Program-made: the position numbers and the translations under genes | Assembly: GCA_947259585.1 (NCBI GenBank) | Contig: CAMYMV010000012.1 | Location: forward strand, 1 to 57,414 | DNA length: 57,414 nt | Direction of reading: 5' to 3' | DNA from: an uncultured Gemmatimonadales bacterium | GTDB taxonomy: Bacteria > Gemmatimonadota > Gemmatimonadetes > Palauibacterales > Palauibacteraceae | Shown: positions 1 to 8,939 of the stretch, in pieces | How positions within the stretch are numbered: position 1 is the first letter of the stretch | Layout of the letters: every line of letters starts with the position of its first letter | Notes under the pieces: model-generated | Told to the model about the DNA's origin: nothing | The model's database searches: none | Seen by the model: the letters and a program-made list of their open reading frames with translations, nothing else

Positions 1-135
1 CGGCCTCTACCTCCTCGACCTCCGCCTCGGCCTCTACCTCCTCGACCTCCGCCTCGGCCTCTACCTCCTCGACCTCCGCCTCGGCCTCTACCTCCTCGAT
101 CTCCGCTTCAGCCTCCACTTCCTCGACCTCAGGAG
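1..135 (-). repeat. 27-bp tandem repeat in the 3' end of rpsA (acidic tail)
   Basis: A 27-base unit starts at 1, 28 and 55 with identical sequence, and again at 82 and 109 with increasing divergence. The array runs off the left edge, so the true copy number is unknown. On the minus strand each unit encodes a 9-residue acidic block of the type EAEVEEVEA, so copy-number change keeps the reading frame of the S1 C-terminus. Confidence 0.9.
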
Positions 136-1929
136 CCGGCGCGACCGGGGCCCTCCGCTCCGGGACCACCGTCACGGCGAGCACGATCCGGCGGTTGACG
201 GGATCGGACTCGAGCACCTTCAGCTCAAGGTCCTGGCCTTCGATGAAGTACTCCGAGGCGTCGTCGATCGGCTCCTCGACGCCCAACTGGCTGGCAGGCA
301 CGAATCCCTCGACGTCGCCGCCGAGGTCCACAACGATTCCCTTGTCCACGAAACGGGCGACTTGCCCGGTTACTTCCTTGCCCGGTTCGTACCGCTGCGC
401 CAGCTCGTACCAGGGATCCTCCTCCGTCTGCTTGAGCCCGAGTGAGATCCTCTTCTGCTCGGGATCGATCGACAGGACCATCACCTCGACCTCTTCGCCC
501 TTGCGCATCACCTCGGAGGGGTGCTGCACCCGCCGGGTCCAGCTCATGTCGGAGATGTGCACGAGTCCGTCGATCCCCGGCTCCACCTCCACGAAAGCGC
601 CGAAGGAGGTGAGATTGCGCACAACGCCCTTGAGGCGTGTTCCCGGAGGATACTTGTTCGGGAGCGAGAGCCAGGGGTCCTCCTCGGTCTGCTTCATGCC
701 GAGGGAGATCTTCTGGTCCTCCTCGTCGACGCGGAGCACCACGCATTCGACCTCCTCCGAGATCGCGACGAGCTGCGAGGGGTGTCGCACGTTTCGGGTC
801 CAACTCATCTCGGAGATGTGGACGAGCCCCTCCACGCCCTTCTCCAACTCGATGAACGCGCCGTAGTTGGTGATGGATACGACCTTGCCCCGAACCCTGG
901 TCCCGACGGGGTACTTCTCGGCGACATCCTTCCAGGGATAAGGCTGCAGCTGCTTGAGTCCGAGCGAAATGCGCTCGCGATCCCAGTCAATGTCGAGGAT
1001 CTTGATCTCGAGATCCTGGCCGATGTCACACACCTCCGAGGGGTGCCCGACGCGCCCCCAGGACATGTCGGTGATGTGAAGGAGGCCACCTCGAGCTCCT
1101 GCTTGAGATCGTCCCGCTTCCCGGCTCGCTCCTCTTCGAGGATGACACGCCGGCTGACGACGATGTTGCGGCGCCGCTTGTTGAGCTTGAGGATCTTGAA
1201 GTCGTACTCCTGGCCGATCAGATCCTCGATGTTGTGGACGCGCCGGAGAGCGATCTGCGATCCGGGCAGGAAAGCGTCCACACCCATCAGATCGACGGTG
1301 GCCCCTCCCTTGATCTTGCGTTTGATCATACCGGGGACGGGCTGATTGTCGTCGAATGCCGTCTTGATCCCCTCCCAGACGCGGAGGAAATCCGCCTTCT
1401 TCTTCGAGAGGACGACGACGCCCTCCTGGTCCTCGAGGCTCTCGAGGAACACTTCGACCTTGTCGCCCGCCTCGAGCTCCGAGGGATCGCGGAACTCGTC
1501 GAGCGGCACGGAACCCTCGGACTTGAAGCCGACGTCGAGGATCGCCGCACCATTGGTGATACGGACGATCGTCGCCTGCACGATCTCGCCCTCGGCGATC
1601 TCGCGCATCGTCTCATCGTACATCGCGAGCATCTCCGCGTACTCCTCGGAAGAGTACTCGCTATCGTCCATGTCGAGATACGAGAGTTCCTCACCCACGG
1701 CGGAGGAGTCCGTCAAAGGCGTCTCCGTCGCCGGCTCCTCTGCGGCGTCCGCATCAGCCTGCTCGGTCTCGGCCGGTTCCTCGGCCACGGCGGCGGCATC
1801 GACGATCTCGGCCTCTTCCGTCTCGCCATCCGTCTCCGGCTGCACCGCCTCGGCGTCGAGTCGGTCTTCGGCGTCCACGTCGGCCTCGGCTACGGGTGCT
1901 CCGTTCTGGTCGGTTCGTTCCTCAGTCAT
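1..1929 (-). CDS. rpsA: 30S ribosomal protein S1, 3' end off window, broken by an internal deletion
   Basis: S1 helps the small ribosomal subunit bind mRNA through repeated OB-fold S1 domains. The chosen start is the ATG at 1929 (MTEERTDQNG); a longer frame reaches 1980 but adds a basic stretch atypical of S1. The first part, about 281 residues, has an acidic N-terminus and S1 domains 1 and 2. At about 1085-1090 the frame shifts. The other frame then continues with LLHITDMSWGR, three more domains containing GLVHISEMSWTR and GLVHISDMSWTR, a final degenerate domain and an acidic repeat tail that leaves the window. About 23 residues of domain 3 (the usual KNITDFGAF region) are missing. S1 is normally essential, so I suspect an assembly or sequencing error rather than a true pseudogene. 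It follows cmk, a common bacterial arrangement. Confidence 0.9.
1085..1090 (-). other. Frameshifting deletion point inside rpsA
   Basis: On the minus strand the left frame reads LKQELEV and the next bases belong to GLLHITDMSWG in another frame. The two frames meet over a GG dinucleotide shared by both sides. The gap relative to other S1 proteins is about 70 bp; its length must be 1 modulo 3 to give the observed shift. Confidence 0.8.
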
Positions 1930-2132
1930 GACTGGTTGGTTCCGTTTTCTTCTGCGACCGCCCGGCGACGGAAAAAACAATCGGCCGGTACCGAGCCGTC
2001 AGCTCGTCACCCAGCCGCGTCGAAGGGGCCGCTCTTTGGGTTGAGGGTTTCGCTATCACAGTTTGGACAAGTTGAACCCACGAATGTCGTGTCAACGCAA
2101 GCCCTTTAGGATAGGCGCGGGGTTACGCCGAG

Positions 2133-2816
2133 TCAACCGGCTCGGGGGCTCAATCCACGCTCGGCGGCGAGATCCAGGATGCGCCGGACCACGGCCTCCG
2201 GGGTGAGGTTGGTGGTGTCGATCTCGACGGCATCGGGAGCCCGAATCAACGGCGCCCTCTCGCGCGTGCTGTCGGCTCGATCGCGCGCGCCGAGCCGTTC
2301 GGCCTCCGCCGAGATCGCATCATCTGACGGTTCGACGAGATAATCGAGCAAACGGCGGCGGGCTCGCTCCCGGACATCGGCGACGAGGAAGATCTTCAGG
2401 GACGCATCCGGAAAGACCACGGACCCGATATCCCTTCCGTCGCAGACAACGTCCGCCAGCTCTGCCGCCGCCCGGAGAAGGGTCAGCACTCGATCCCGCA
2501 CGAATCCGTAGGCGGAGACCGTCGACACGTGAGCCGACACCTCGCGACCCTGGAGCTCGGCTCCGGCTGCCTCTCCCTCCACGCGAACATCTACGACCCC
2601 CTCACCGACCACGGGCTCGATCTCCAGCTCCGGCATCCAGCGGCGAAGTCCCGAATCACCGCCGGTCAACCCCTCACGAAGCGCCGCCCAGGTGATCGCC
2701 CGGTAAAAGAGCCCGGAGTTCACATGCAGGAAGCCCAGACGCTCCGCCACCTGCCGGGCGGTCGTGCTCTTGCCCGAAGCCGCCGGCCCGTCGATCGCTA
2801 CGACCCTTCCGCTCAC
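2133..2816 (-). CDS. cmk: Cytidylate kinase
   Basis: Phosphorylates CMP and dCMP with ATP in pyrimidine nucleotide metabolism. The 227-residue protein has a P-loop GPAASGKST near residues 10-18, then FLHVNSGLFYRA and DGRDIGSVVFPDA, all typical of Cmk. The start is the GTG at 2814-2816: it follows a GGAGG stretch and overlaps the aroA stop in a GTGA tetranucleotide, so translation is probably coupled to aroA. A longer open frame reaching 3032 lies inside aroA and has no Cmk-like sequence. rpsA follows 203 bases downstream. Confidence 0.95.
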   Translation of the reverse strand: MSGRVVAIDGPAASGKSTTARQVAERLGFLHVNSGLFYRAITWAALREGLTGGDSGLRRWMPELEIEPVVGEGVVDVRVEGEAAGAELQGREVSAHVSTVSAYGFVRDRVLTLLRAAAELADVVCDGRDIGSVVFPDASLKIFLVADVRERARRRLLDYLVEPSDDAISAEAERLGARDRADSTRERAPLIRAPDAVEIDTTNLTPEAVVRRILDLAAERGLSPRAG

Positions 2817-4099
2817 GCTGCCTCCGAGGCCGAGATGCGCTCCAGATCCTGCCAGAAGGATGGATAGGAGATCGATACACACGACGCGTCGTCGACCGAG
2901 ACTCGGCACCCCGGTGCCGCACCGAGAGCTCCGAACGCCATCGCGATCCGATGGTCCCCTGCACACCGCACCCGGCCTGCCAGGGGCGCGTCGGTACCCT
3001 CGATCTCCAACCCGTCGGCGAGCTCGCGACACCTGACGCCTAGACGTCCGAGATTCCCGGCCAGGACGGCGAGGCGATCGCTCTCCTTCAGGCGCAGCTC
3101 CTCCGCGCCGCGGATTCGCGAAACCCCGGAGGCGCGGGCCGCCAGGACGGCCAGGACGGGGACCTCATCCACCAAACGCGGCAGGACCCCGGAATCCACA
3201 TCGAACGCACGCAGCCGCGATGGCACGGCGCGCAGACTGCCGGTCGGTTCACCGGCCTGGACGTCTTCCGAGGCCAGGTCGAAGCACGCCCCCATCTCGC
3301 GTGCAACGTCCAGCAGCCCGGTCCTCGTCGGATTCAAGCCGACGCGAAGAACCTGGACCTCTCCCGCTCCGAGCCAGCCGGCTGCGAGCAGGAAGGCGGC
3401 CGACGAGAAATCACCCGGCACCCTCAGCCTGAGGGATGACAGCTCGGAGGGCCGCGTGCGGGGCTCCAGAGAGACCACGGCTCCGCCATCCGCGGAGCGA
3501 TCGACGGCGATGGCCGCTCCCAGCGCACCGAGAAGCCGCTCGGTGTGGTCGCGCGTCGCGCGCGCCTCCGAGACCTCGACCCGGGTCCCCCCGGCCAAGC
3601 CCGCCAGAAGAATGCATGACTTGACCTGGGCGCTCGCCATCCTCGGGCGGTGCTTGAGGGAGCGGAGAGAACCCGAGCAGCGGGCCTCGAGCTCGACGGG
3701 AAGCCTCCCTTCCTGCTCCAGGTACCGCATCCTCGCGCCCATGGCCTGTAGCGGGTACACGACCCGCTCCATCGGACGACGGGAGAGCGACGCATCTCCC
3801 CGAATCACGGCGTGGATGCCGAGGCCGGCCAGCAGGCCGAGAAGCAGCCGTGCCGTGGTGCCGCTGTTGCCGCAGTCGATCTCTTCCTCTGGGGCCTTCC
3901 ATCGGACCTGGCCGGTGATCCAGGTCTCGTTGCCCTCCTCGCGTATCGACGCGCCGAGCCGGCGCATCGCCTCCGCCGTGGCACGAACGTCGTCGGAACG
4001 CAGGATTCCGGTCGCCGTCGAGGGGCCGCCCGCGAGGGGGGCAAGCATGAGGACGCGGTGGGAGATCGACTTGTCGCCCGGGACCTCGATCGACGTCAC
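2813..4099 (-). CDS. aroA: 3-phosphoshikimate 1-carboxyvinyltransferase (EPSP synthase)
   Basis: Transfers the enolpyruvyl group of PEP to shikimate-3-phosphate, the sixth step of the shikimate pathway, in the cytoplasm. The 428-residue length is normal. It begins with VPGDKSISHR, carries GNSGTTARLLLGLLAG near residue 78 for PEP binding, and has the RLKESDRL motif in the second half. The ATG overlaps the rnz stop as ATGA, and its own stop overlaps the cmk start as GTGA, so rnz-aroA-cmk form a tightly coupled run. aroA-cmk-rpsA is a recurrent bacterial gene order. Confidence 0.96.
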   Translation of the reverse strand: MTSIEVPGDKSISHRVLMLAPLAGGPSTATGILRSDDVRATAEAMRRLGASIREEGNETWITGQVRWKAPEEEIDCGNSGTTARLLLGLLAGLGIHAVIRGDASLSRRPMERVVYPLQAMGARMRYLEQEGRLPVELEARCSGSLRSLKHRPRMASAQVKSCILLAGLAGGTRVEVSEARATRDHTERLLGALGAAIAVDRSADGGAVVSLEPRTRPSELSSLRLRVPGDFSSAAFLLAAGWLGAGEVQVLRVGLNPTRTGLLDVAREMGACFDLASEDVQAGEPTGSLRAVPSRLRAFDVDSGVLPRLVDEVPVLAVLAARASGVSRIRGAEELRLKESDRLAVLAGNLGRLGVRCRELADGLEIEGTDAPLAGRVRCAGDHRIAMAFGALGAAPGCRVSVDDASCVSISYPSFWQDLERISASEAA

Positions 4100-5043
4100 C
4101 CTCGACTCACCGCCTCCGCCCCGTCATCCTCCAGCCGGAACGGCACCTGCACGACCAAGCCATCGTGTGCCACCCTGCTCGGTCGGAAGATGGCGCGAGC
4201 TTCCTGATCCAGCTGCTCCGGCTGTTCCGAGTAGCGCGCGCTGACGTGAGTCAACACCAGCTCGCGCACACCGGCCTGCTTCGCCGTCCGGGCGGCATCT
4301 TCCGCCGTCGAGTGCCCGGTTCGGCGCGCCCGCTCCTTCTCGTCGCGACTGAACGTGGACTCGTGAATCAACAGGTCGGCCTGTTCGGCCGCCTCCACCA
4401 CCTCCTGGCTCGGTCCGGTGTCTCCGGTATAGACGAGCTTGCGACCCGGACGCGGCGATCCGACGACGTCTTCCGGCCGTACCACGCGGCCGTCGGCCAG
4501 CTCCACGGGATCGCCGCGGTGGAGAGCGCCGAACATCGGCCCCTCGGGGACGCCGATCTCGCGCGCCCTGTCAACGTCGAAGCGGCCCAGCCGCCGCTCC
4601 TCTTCGAGGGTGAAGCCCATCGATTCGGAGGAGTGCTTCGTTCGGAAAGCGCGGATCGCGTAGCCGTCCCCGGAGATCTCCTCGCCCGGAGCGAGCTCCC
4701 CGATCTTCACCGGGAAGCCGATCCGATCGCCGCCGAGCTCCACCACCAGAGACAGCTTCTCTTTGCTGGACGGCGGTCCCCAGATCTCTATCGGCTCGGT
4801 ACGATCCTGAAGCGTCATCGTTCGAAGGAGCCCGGTGATGCCCAGATAGTGGTCGGCGTGCAGGTGCGTCACGAAGATCGCCTCGACGGTGAACCCGACG
4901 CCAAAGCGCATCATCTGCCTCTGGGTGCCTTCGCCGCAGTCGAAGAGAAACAGACTCCCCTCTCGCTGCACCGCGATGGCGGAGACGTTTCGCCGTACCG
5001 TGGGCCTGGCCGAGGCCGTGCCCAGAAAGGTCGCTCGTAGCAA
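4096..5043 (-). CDS. rnz: Ribonuclease Z (tRNA 3' endonuclease)
   Basis: A metallo-beta-lactamase-fold zinc endonuclease that trims the 3' trailer of tRNA precursors. The 315 residues include the metal-binding motif HLHADH at 60-65 after FDCGEGTQRQ, a later TGDTGPS aspartate site and LTHVSARYS near the C-terminus. The length matches bacterial RNase Z. It is first in the minus-strand run rnz-aroA-cmk-rpsA, so the run's promoter probably lies in the divergent gap 5044-5210. I could not pick a convincing promoter there. Confidence 0.93.
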   Translation of the reverse strand: MLRATFLGTASARPTVRRNVSAIAVQREGSLFLFDCGEGTQRQMMRFGVGFTVEAIFVTHLHADHYLGITGLLRTMTLQDRTEPIEIWGPPSSKEKLSLVVELGGDRIGFPVKIGELAPGEEISGDGYAIRAFRTKHSSESMGFTLEEERRLGRFDVDRAREIGVPEGPMFGALHRGDPVELADGRVVRPEDVVGSPRPGRKLVYTGDTGPSQEVVEAAEQADLLIHESTFSRDEKERARRTGHSTAEDAARTAKQAGVRELVLTHVSARYSEQPEQLDQEARAIFRPSRVAHDGLVVQVPFRLEDDGAEAVSRG

Positions 5044-5097
5044 GGAGAGTCGCTCCAGGTGATCGTCGAGGCCGCCCAGGTGCGACCGACAGCGAGC

Positions 5098-5146
5098 AAC
5101 CTACCGCGGTCGGATCTTTCGGGCATCCCGCGACAAGGGGTAGGTT
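5098..5146. promoter_or_regulatory. Inverted repeat in the rnz / GGDEF divergent gap
   Basis: AACCTACC at 5098-5105 is the exact reverse complement of GGTAGGTT at 5139-5146, with 33 bases between them that contain a smaller GCGG/CCGC pair. It lies between divergent genes and could be a structured leader or a binding site. No known motif was recognised. Confidence 0.35.
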
Positions 5147-5210
5147 TCGGAGATAGCAGCCGTCCCGGCTTTGGCGGCCCGAAACCAACGGATGCAGAGA
5201 CCGGAGACTC

Positions 5211-6314
5211 ATGGGACACGAGGTCGCGCCCGCCCTTGCCCGAAAGTTCGGAGAGCCAGGGGGTCTCTTCGACACCGTTCTGCAGAGGCTCGTGTCGGAG
5301 TGGCATCGCTTCCAGGTGGATCGTGATCCCGACCGGCTCGCTGCGCTGGGTGCCATTCTGGAAGCCGGGCTGTCCCAGCTTAGCTCGCTCGAGCTCCTTC
5401 TCGGAACGGATGACCGGCCGGAGACCGAACTCGAGCTCGATATCGCTCTTTCTCGCCGCACCGACGCGGACGTCCGATCGGTGTATGCGGCCGATCCGCA
5501 AGCCGCGCCGGAACCTCCGCCTCCCGGCCGGCGAAGCGAGTCGGAGGCCGTGTCGCCTTCACGCCTCGACGAGGCGATGCAGCTGCTGGAATCGCTTCAT
5601 GATGCGCTTCAGGACGTTCTGAGCCTGGGAGAAGCTCCTCCACCCACGCCTCCGAGCCGGGAGCCGACACGGCGTGAGCCGCCGCCCCTGGACGAGGACC
5701 TGCCGAGCCTGCGGGAGCGCCGCTCCCAGCCGGACACGCCTCGTGGAGGAGAGCCTCCGGCCCCGGATCTCACCATCGAGCCGCCCGAGCCGCGGGTCTC
5801 CACTCCCCGTCCCCCCGTCGCCCCGCCGGAGCCTCCGAGTGGCGAGGCTCAGCCGATAGGCGAGGCTCAGCCGGTGGGCGAGACTCGGCCACCGGCTGAT
5901 CGGGAAGACCGGTCGGGGCGGCCGATCGACGAGATCTTCCCGCGCGAAGCCTTCGATGTGGCATCGGCGGCAGAGCTGAAACGATGCCGTCGCTTCGAGC
6001 GCTCCTTTTCGCTTCTGCTTCTGGATGCGGGAGTGGAAGTCGACCGTCGAGCCGGTCGGATTCTGCTCAGCAACCTGCGAGAGTTCGACCTCGTGGGCCG
6101 CTATGGGAGTGACCTGTTCGCCGTCGGCCTTCCCGAGACGTCGGCCGAGGGAGCGCGGGTGATCGCTCAGCGCCTGGTGGGCCTTCTCGCCCGGAGGGGA
6201 GCCTGGTCGGACCGTGGCCGCCTCGGATTCGCCACGTATCCGAGGGATGGGAACACGCTGACAACCGTTGTGCGGTCGGCCCGCGCCGAGCTCAGCGGCG
6301 GGGACCCCACCTGA
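5211..6314 (+). CDS. Degenerate GGDEF-domain protein with a Pro-rich linker
   Basis: Residues 1-90 look helical with no recognised domain. About 90-245 is a low-complexity Pro/Glu/Arg linker (PPEPP, GEAQP repeats). The C-terminal 120 residues match the GGDEF fold: FPREAFDVASAAELKRCRRFERSFSLLLLDA, then RYGSDLFAVGLPET at about 297. The active-site GG(D/E)EF is replaced by GSDLF, so diguanylate cyclase activity is unlikely. The domain may bind nucleotide or act by protein contact. No membrane segment is visible. The gene stands alone on the plus strand and converges on the DsbA-like gene 9 bases away. Confidence 0.7.
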   Translation: MGHEVAPALARKFGEPGGLFDTVLQRLVSEWHRFQVDRDPDRLAALGAILEAGLSQLSSLELLLGTDDRPETELELDIALSRRTDADVRSVYAADPQAAPEPPPPGRRSESEAVSPSRLDEAMQLLESLHDALQDVLSLGEAPPPTPPSREPTRREPPPLDEDLPSLRERRSQPDTPRGGEPPAPDLTIEPPEPRVSTPRPPVAPPEPPSGEAQPIGEAQPVGETRPPADREDRSGRPIDEIFPREAFDVASAAELKRCRRFERSFSLLLLDAGVEVDRRAGRILLSNLREFDLVGRYGSDLFAVGLPETSAEGARVIAQRLVGLLARRGAWSDRGRLGFATYPRDGNTLTTVVRSARAELSGGDPT

Positions 6315-6323
6315 CCGCTCCCA

Positions 6324-6968
6324 TCAGTCCACGACCGCTCGCCGCGCCGCCTCCAGCAGGACCTCCGTGGGAGCCGCACCGACGACCTTGAATCGCCCGA
6401 ACAGGAAGACCGGTGTCTGGTGGATGCTGTATCGCTCTGCCTCGGACTCCGTTCGCGCCAGCTCCTCCAGGTAGCGGCCATCTTCCAGCGCCGCCACCAG
6501 GGCTTCGGTGTCGATCCCCTCCTCCGTGGCCAGCTGGAGAAGATGATCGACCCTTCCGATGTCCATCCCTCTGACGAAGTGGGCGCGGAAGATGGCCCGG
6601 TGGATCCTCAGGTGAGCCTCCTCGGATAGATCCCGAGCGAATTCCGACGCCTGTAGCGCTGCGCGGGTGGCCGGCCACTTATCGGGCCTGTACAGGGGCA
6701 CGCCCAGCTCGGCGGCTCTCTCGCCGAGCGCTGACCAGTCGGGATCGGCGGAGTCCTCCCCTTCCGCTCCCGCTCGCATCTCACCGGGGGCTATCCCCAG
6801 GCCCTCGCCGCCGATCTCAGACCTGGTCTCCAGGGGCCGCCAGACAACACGCAGCGGTGTCGTGGATGCCGCCATCTCCAGCAGGGTGACGGCCAGGTAG
6901 GAGTAGGGACAGGAATAGTCGAAGTAGACGAAGACGCGGACGGGATCAGGATCGGTCGGCTCGCTCAC
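6324..6968 (-). CDS. DsbA-family (FrnE-like) thioredoxin-fold protein
   Basis: 214 residues from a GTG start that overlaps the upstream stop as GTGA. The N-terminus VRVFVYFDYSCPYSYLAV, the PLETR segment, the helical insert and the C-terminal HQTPVFLFGRFKVVGA (cis-Pro loop TPVF) fit the DsbA/FrnE/2-hydroxychromene-2-carboxylate isomerase superfamily. The active-site motif is CPYS at residues 20-23, so only one catalytic cysteine remains. It has no signal peptide, which points to a cytoplasmic single-cysteine oxidoreductase or a glutathione-dependent isomerase. It is the last gene of a three-gene minus-strand set behind the E1-alpha gene. Confidence 0.8.
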   Translation of the reverse strand: MSEPTDPDPVRVFVYFDYSCPYSYLAVTLLEMAASTTPLRVVWRPLETRSEIGGEGLGIAPGEMRAGAEGEDSADPDWSALGERAAELGVPLYRPDKWPATRAALQASEFARDLSEEAHLRIHRAIFRAHFVRGMDIGRVDHLLQLATEEGIDTEALVAALEDGRYLEELARTESEAERYSIHQTPVFLFGRFKVVGAAPTEVLLEAARRAVVD

Positions 6969-7507
6969 GCGGGCTCGTCGCGCTCCTCCGGTCCTCGCTC
7001 GTCGAGCTCTCCCGCAGAGCCGTCCGCCGCGGCCGGGCCTTGCGCCGCCCCGCGCCACAGCGCCAAGAGCTCCTCATCGGAGATCTCGCCGACGTGTCCG
7101 CCGGCTGCACGCAGCGACTCCGGCTTACCTTCGAGGCTCGTGAAGAGAATCCCGGATCCTCCTTCCGCCCCGGAGCGGCCGGCCCATACCGGCCCGCGGC
7201 TCTGCGCCAGCCACTGGCGACCGTCCGCGGCCGCGAAACGACGCTCCGTCTCCGTCAGCGGCCGTCCGGAGTCGTAAAGAAGGAGCAGGCTCGATTCTCC
7301 CAGCTCCGGGAGGCTCACCTCCGGCGTGAGCAGGGCGCGGCGATCGCCTCGGTCGCCCTCCGCCTCATCGGCCGAATCGGCCGCATCGGAGGGGAAGAAG
7401 TAGAGGACCCCGTATCCCGTCTCCGGTCCCCTCCATGCCGCAGTCGCGCGATAGAGGCGGCCCTCCACCTCGAGCTCGCACTCGAATCGATCGCCCGCTC
7501 CCCTCAT
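6965..7507 (-). CDS. Hypothetical protein, 180 residues
   Basis: Not recognised. The ATG at 7507 has a GAGGGAGAC ribosome site and lies 7 bases after the E1-alpha stop. The protein is soluble-looking: a strand-rich N-terminus (RFECELEVEGRLYRATAAW), an acidic insert around residues 41-54, a segment LPELGESSLLLLYDSGRPLT, and a charged Glu/Arg C-terminus. No signal peptide, membrane segment or cysteine pair is visible. It is coupled to the DsbA-like gene by GTGA, so the two may act together, but no function can be named. Confidence 0.7.
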   Translation of the reverse strand: MRGAGDRFECELEVEGRLYRATAAWRGPETGYGVLYFFPSDAADSADEAEGDRGDRRALLTPEVSLPELGESSLLLLYDSGRPLTETERRFAAADGRQWLAQSRGPVWAGRSGAEGGSGILFTSLEGKPESLRAAGGHVGEISDEELLALWRGAAQGPAAADGSAGELDERGPEERDEPA

Positions 7508-7514
7508 GTCTCCC

Positions 7515-8681
7515 TCACGTCTTTCGCAACACCTCGCCCGGGCCCGCGTAGACGTCGGTCGCCGTTTCCTCCGGGGCAGGCATGCCACCACTCCGGCTTG
7601 CCAGGGCCTCCTCGGCCGCCTGGTCCACCTCTGCGATGACTTCCAGCTCCAAATCCTCGAGGATCCGCCGATTGAGCGCCTCGCAGGCCGCCGGGTCGGA
7701 TTCCCCGCCGCCGTCGAGCGCGGGACCGGTTGCCAGATACTCCTCGAAGACGCCGATCGGATCTCGCCGCCCCCAGGTCTCGAAGAGGGAGGCGTCAAAC
7801 GTCCGCCGTGCCTCCCGCACGTCGTGCGTGGCGTGACCTCCCATCCGGAACGTCTCGGCGGCCATGAAGACGGGCCCCTCGCCGGCTCGGCAGCGCTCCG
7901 TCGCCAGACGGCACGCCGCGTATACGTCCAGCACGTGGTTGCCATCGACCTCGAGGAGGGTGACGCCGTACGCCCGGCCCCAGCCGTAGAAATCCGCGGC
8001 CAGATGATGCTGTCGGAACCTCGTGCCGAGGGCGACCTGGTTGTTCTGGATGATGAAGACGACAGGCAGCCGCTGAACGGCCGCAAAATTGAGCGCCTCG
8101 TGCACCTCACCGTGCTTGGTGGCCCCATCGCCGATCCACGTCAGGGCGACGCGCTGCTCACCCCGCTTCTTGAAGGCGAGAGCGAATCCGTTCATGACGG
8201 CCGCCAGCGAGCCGACCATGCTGACGGGGGCGACGATGCCGTAACCCAGACCGCCGACGTGGAGGTCCTTCCCTCGCGTCGGGGAGTCAGCGGTGGCGAG
8301 GTAGCCGCGTAGCATGTCCGCGATCGGCATCCCCATTTCATGACAGGCGCCCGCGTTGCGGATCATCGGGCCGACCACGTCACCCGACTCGCCCTCGCGC
8401 CTCAGGGCGTGCACCGCACCTATCGTGACAGCCTCCTCTCCGGTTCCGAGCCAGGCCTTGGAGAGAACGCCCTGTTTGACCCAACGCTGGAGGGCGATGT
8501 CGTGTAGCCGAAAGCGAAGCAGGCCCCGGTAGAGCGCGAGCAGATCCTTCGGGGAGAGGGCGCTCACCGCCGCTTTCCGTTGAGGCTGCTCCTCGATCTT
8601 CTTGCCGTACCGGCCGAGCAACGCGGGGTCCGGCGACCAGTTGACGTACTCGGGCGGATCGTACGCGGCGTATCGCTTCAC
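7515..8681 (-). CDS. Thiamine-diphosphate 2-oxoacid dehydrogenase E1 component, alpha subunit
   Basis: The alpha subunit of a pyruvate or branched-chain 2-oxoacid dehydrogenase E1 decarboxylates the oxoacid with TPP. The thiamine motif runs from GDGATKHGE at 184 to the NN at 213-214, and FRMGGHATHD provides the family's activation-loop histidine. The start is taken as the GTG at 8681 (VKRYAAYDPPEY), giving 388 residues; the open frame continues upstream to 8984 but that part lies over the divergent gene. No E1-beta, E2 or E3 gene is adjacent, so the partner must be elsewhere or this is an isolated paralogue. Substrate cannot be fixed from sequence alone. Confidence 0.88.
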   Translation of the reverse strand: MKRYAAYDPPEYVNWSPDPALLGRYGKKIEEQPQRKAAVSALSPKDLLALYRGLLRFRLHDIALQRWVKQGVLSKAWLGTGEEAVTIGAVHALRREGESGDVVGPMIRNAGACHEMGMPIADMLRGYLATADSPTRGKDLHVGGLGYGIVAPVSMVGSLAAVMNGFALAFKKRGEQRVALTWIGDGATKHGEVHEALNFAAVQRLPVVFIIQNNQVALGTRFRQHHLAADFYGWGRAYGVTLLEVDGNHVLDVYAACRLATERCRAGEGPVFMAAETFRMGGHATHDVREARRTFDASLFETWGRRDPIGVFEEYLATGPALDGGGESDPAACEALNRRILEDLELEVIAEVDQAAEEALASRSGGMPAPEETATDVYAGPGEVLRKT

Positions 8682-8780
8682 GACATCTCGCCTGGGGCCT
8701 GGTTGAGAGGTTCGGATGCACGGTATCCTACTCGGCGGTACGAGCAGGTGCCACGTTTTCGACCAGGAAGAGGCGGAGCG

Positions 8781-8939
8781 ATGAAAGAGTGCCAGAGTTG
8801 CGAGGTCATGATTCCGGACCACGCGCACCACTGCCCCCATTGCCGCAAGCGCCAGCGTCGCGGCGAGTGGCAGTTGCAGGCGGTTCTCCTCTCCGCGGCG
8901 CTCGTCGCCGCCGTGTCCGTGCTCGCCGAAACGTGCTGA
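8781..8939 (+). CDS. Zinc-ribbon single-pass membrane miniprotein
   Basis: 52 residues with a clear AGGAAGAGGCGGAG ribosome site before the ATG. The N-terminal half has two cysteine pairs, CQSC at 4-7 and CPHC at 18-21, that form a short zinc ribbon. A basic stretch KRQRRGEW follows, then a hydrophobic helix QAVLLSAALVAAVSVLA at about 33-49. The expected topology is a cytoplasmic zinc ribbon tethered to the membrane. The stop overlaps the GTG start of the DUF4159 gene by 7 bases, so the two are probably translated together. Confidence 0.75.
   Translation: MKECQSCEVMIPDHAHHCPHCRKRQRRGEWQLQAVLLSAALVAAVSVLAETC

Noticed and set aside
1..135. Possible CRISPR array at the left edge
   Set aside because: The 27-base units are directly adjacent without spacers and encode in-frame acidic residues of S1.
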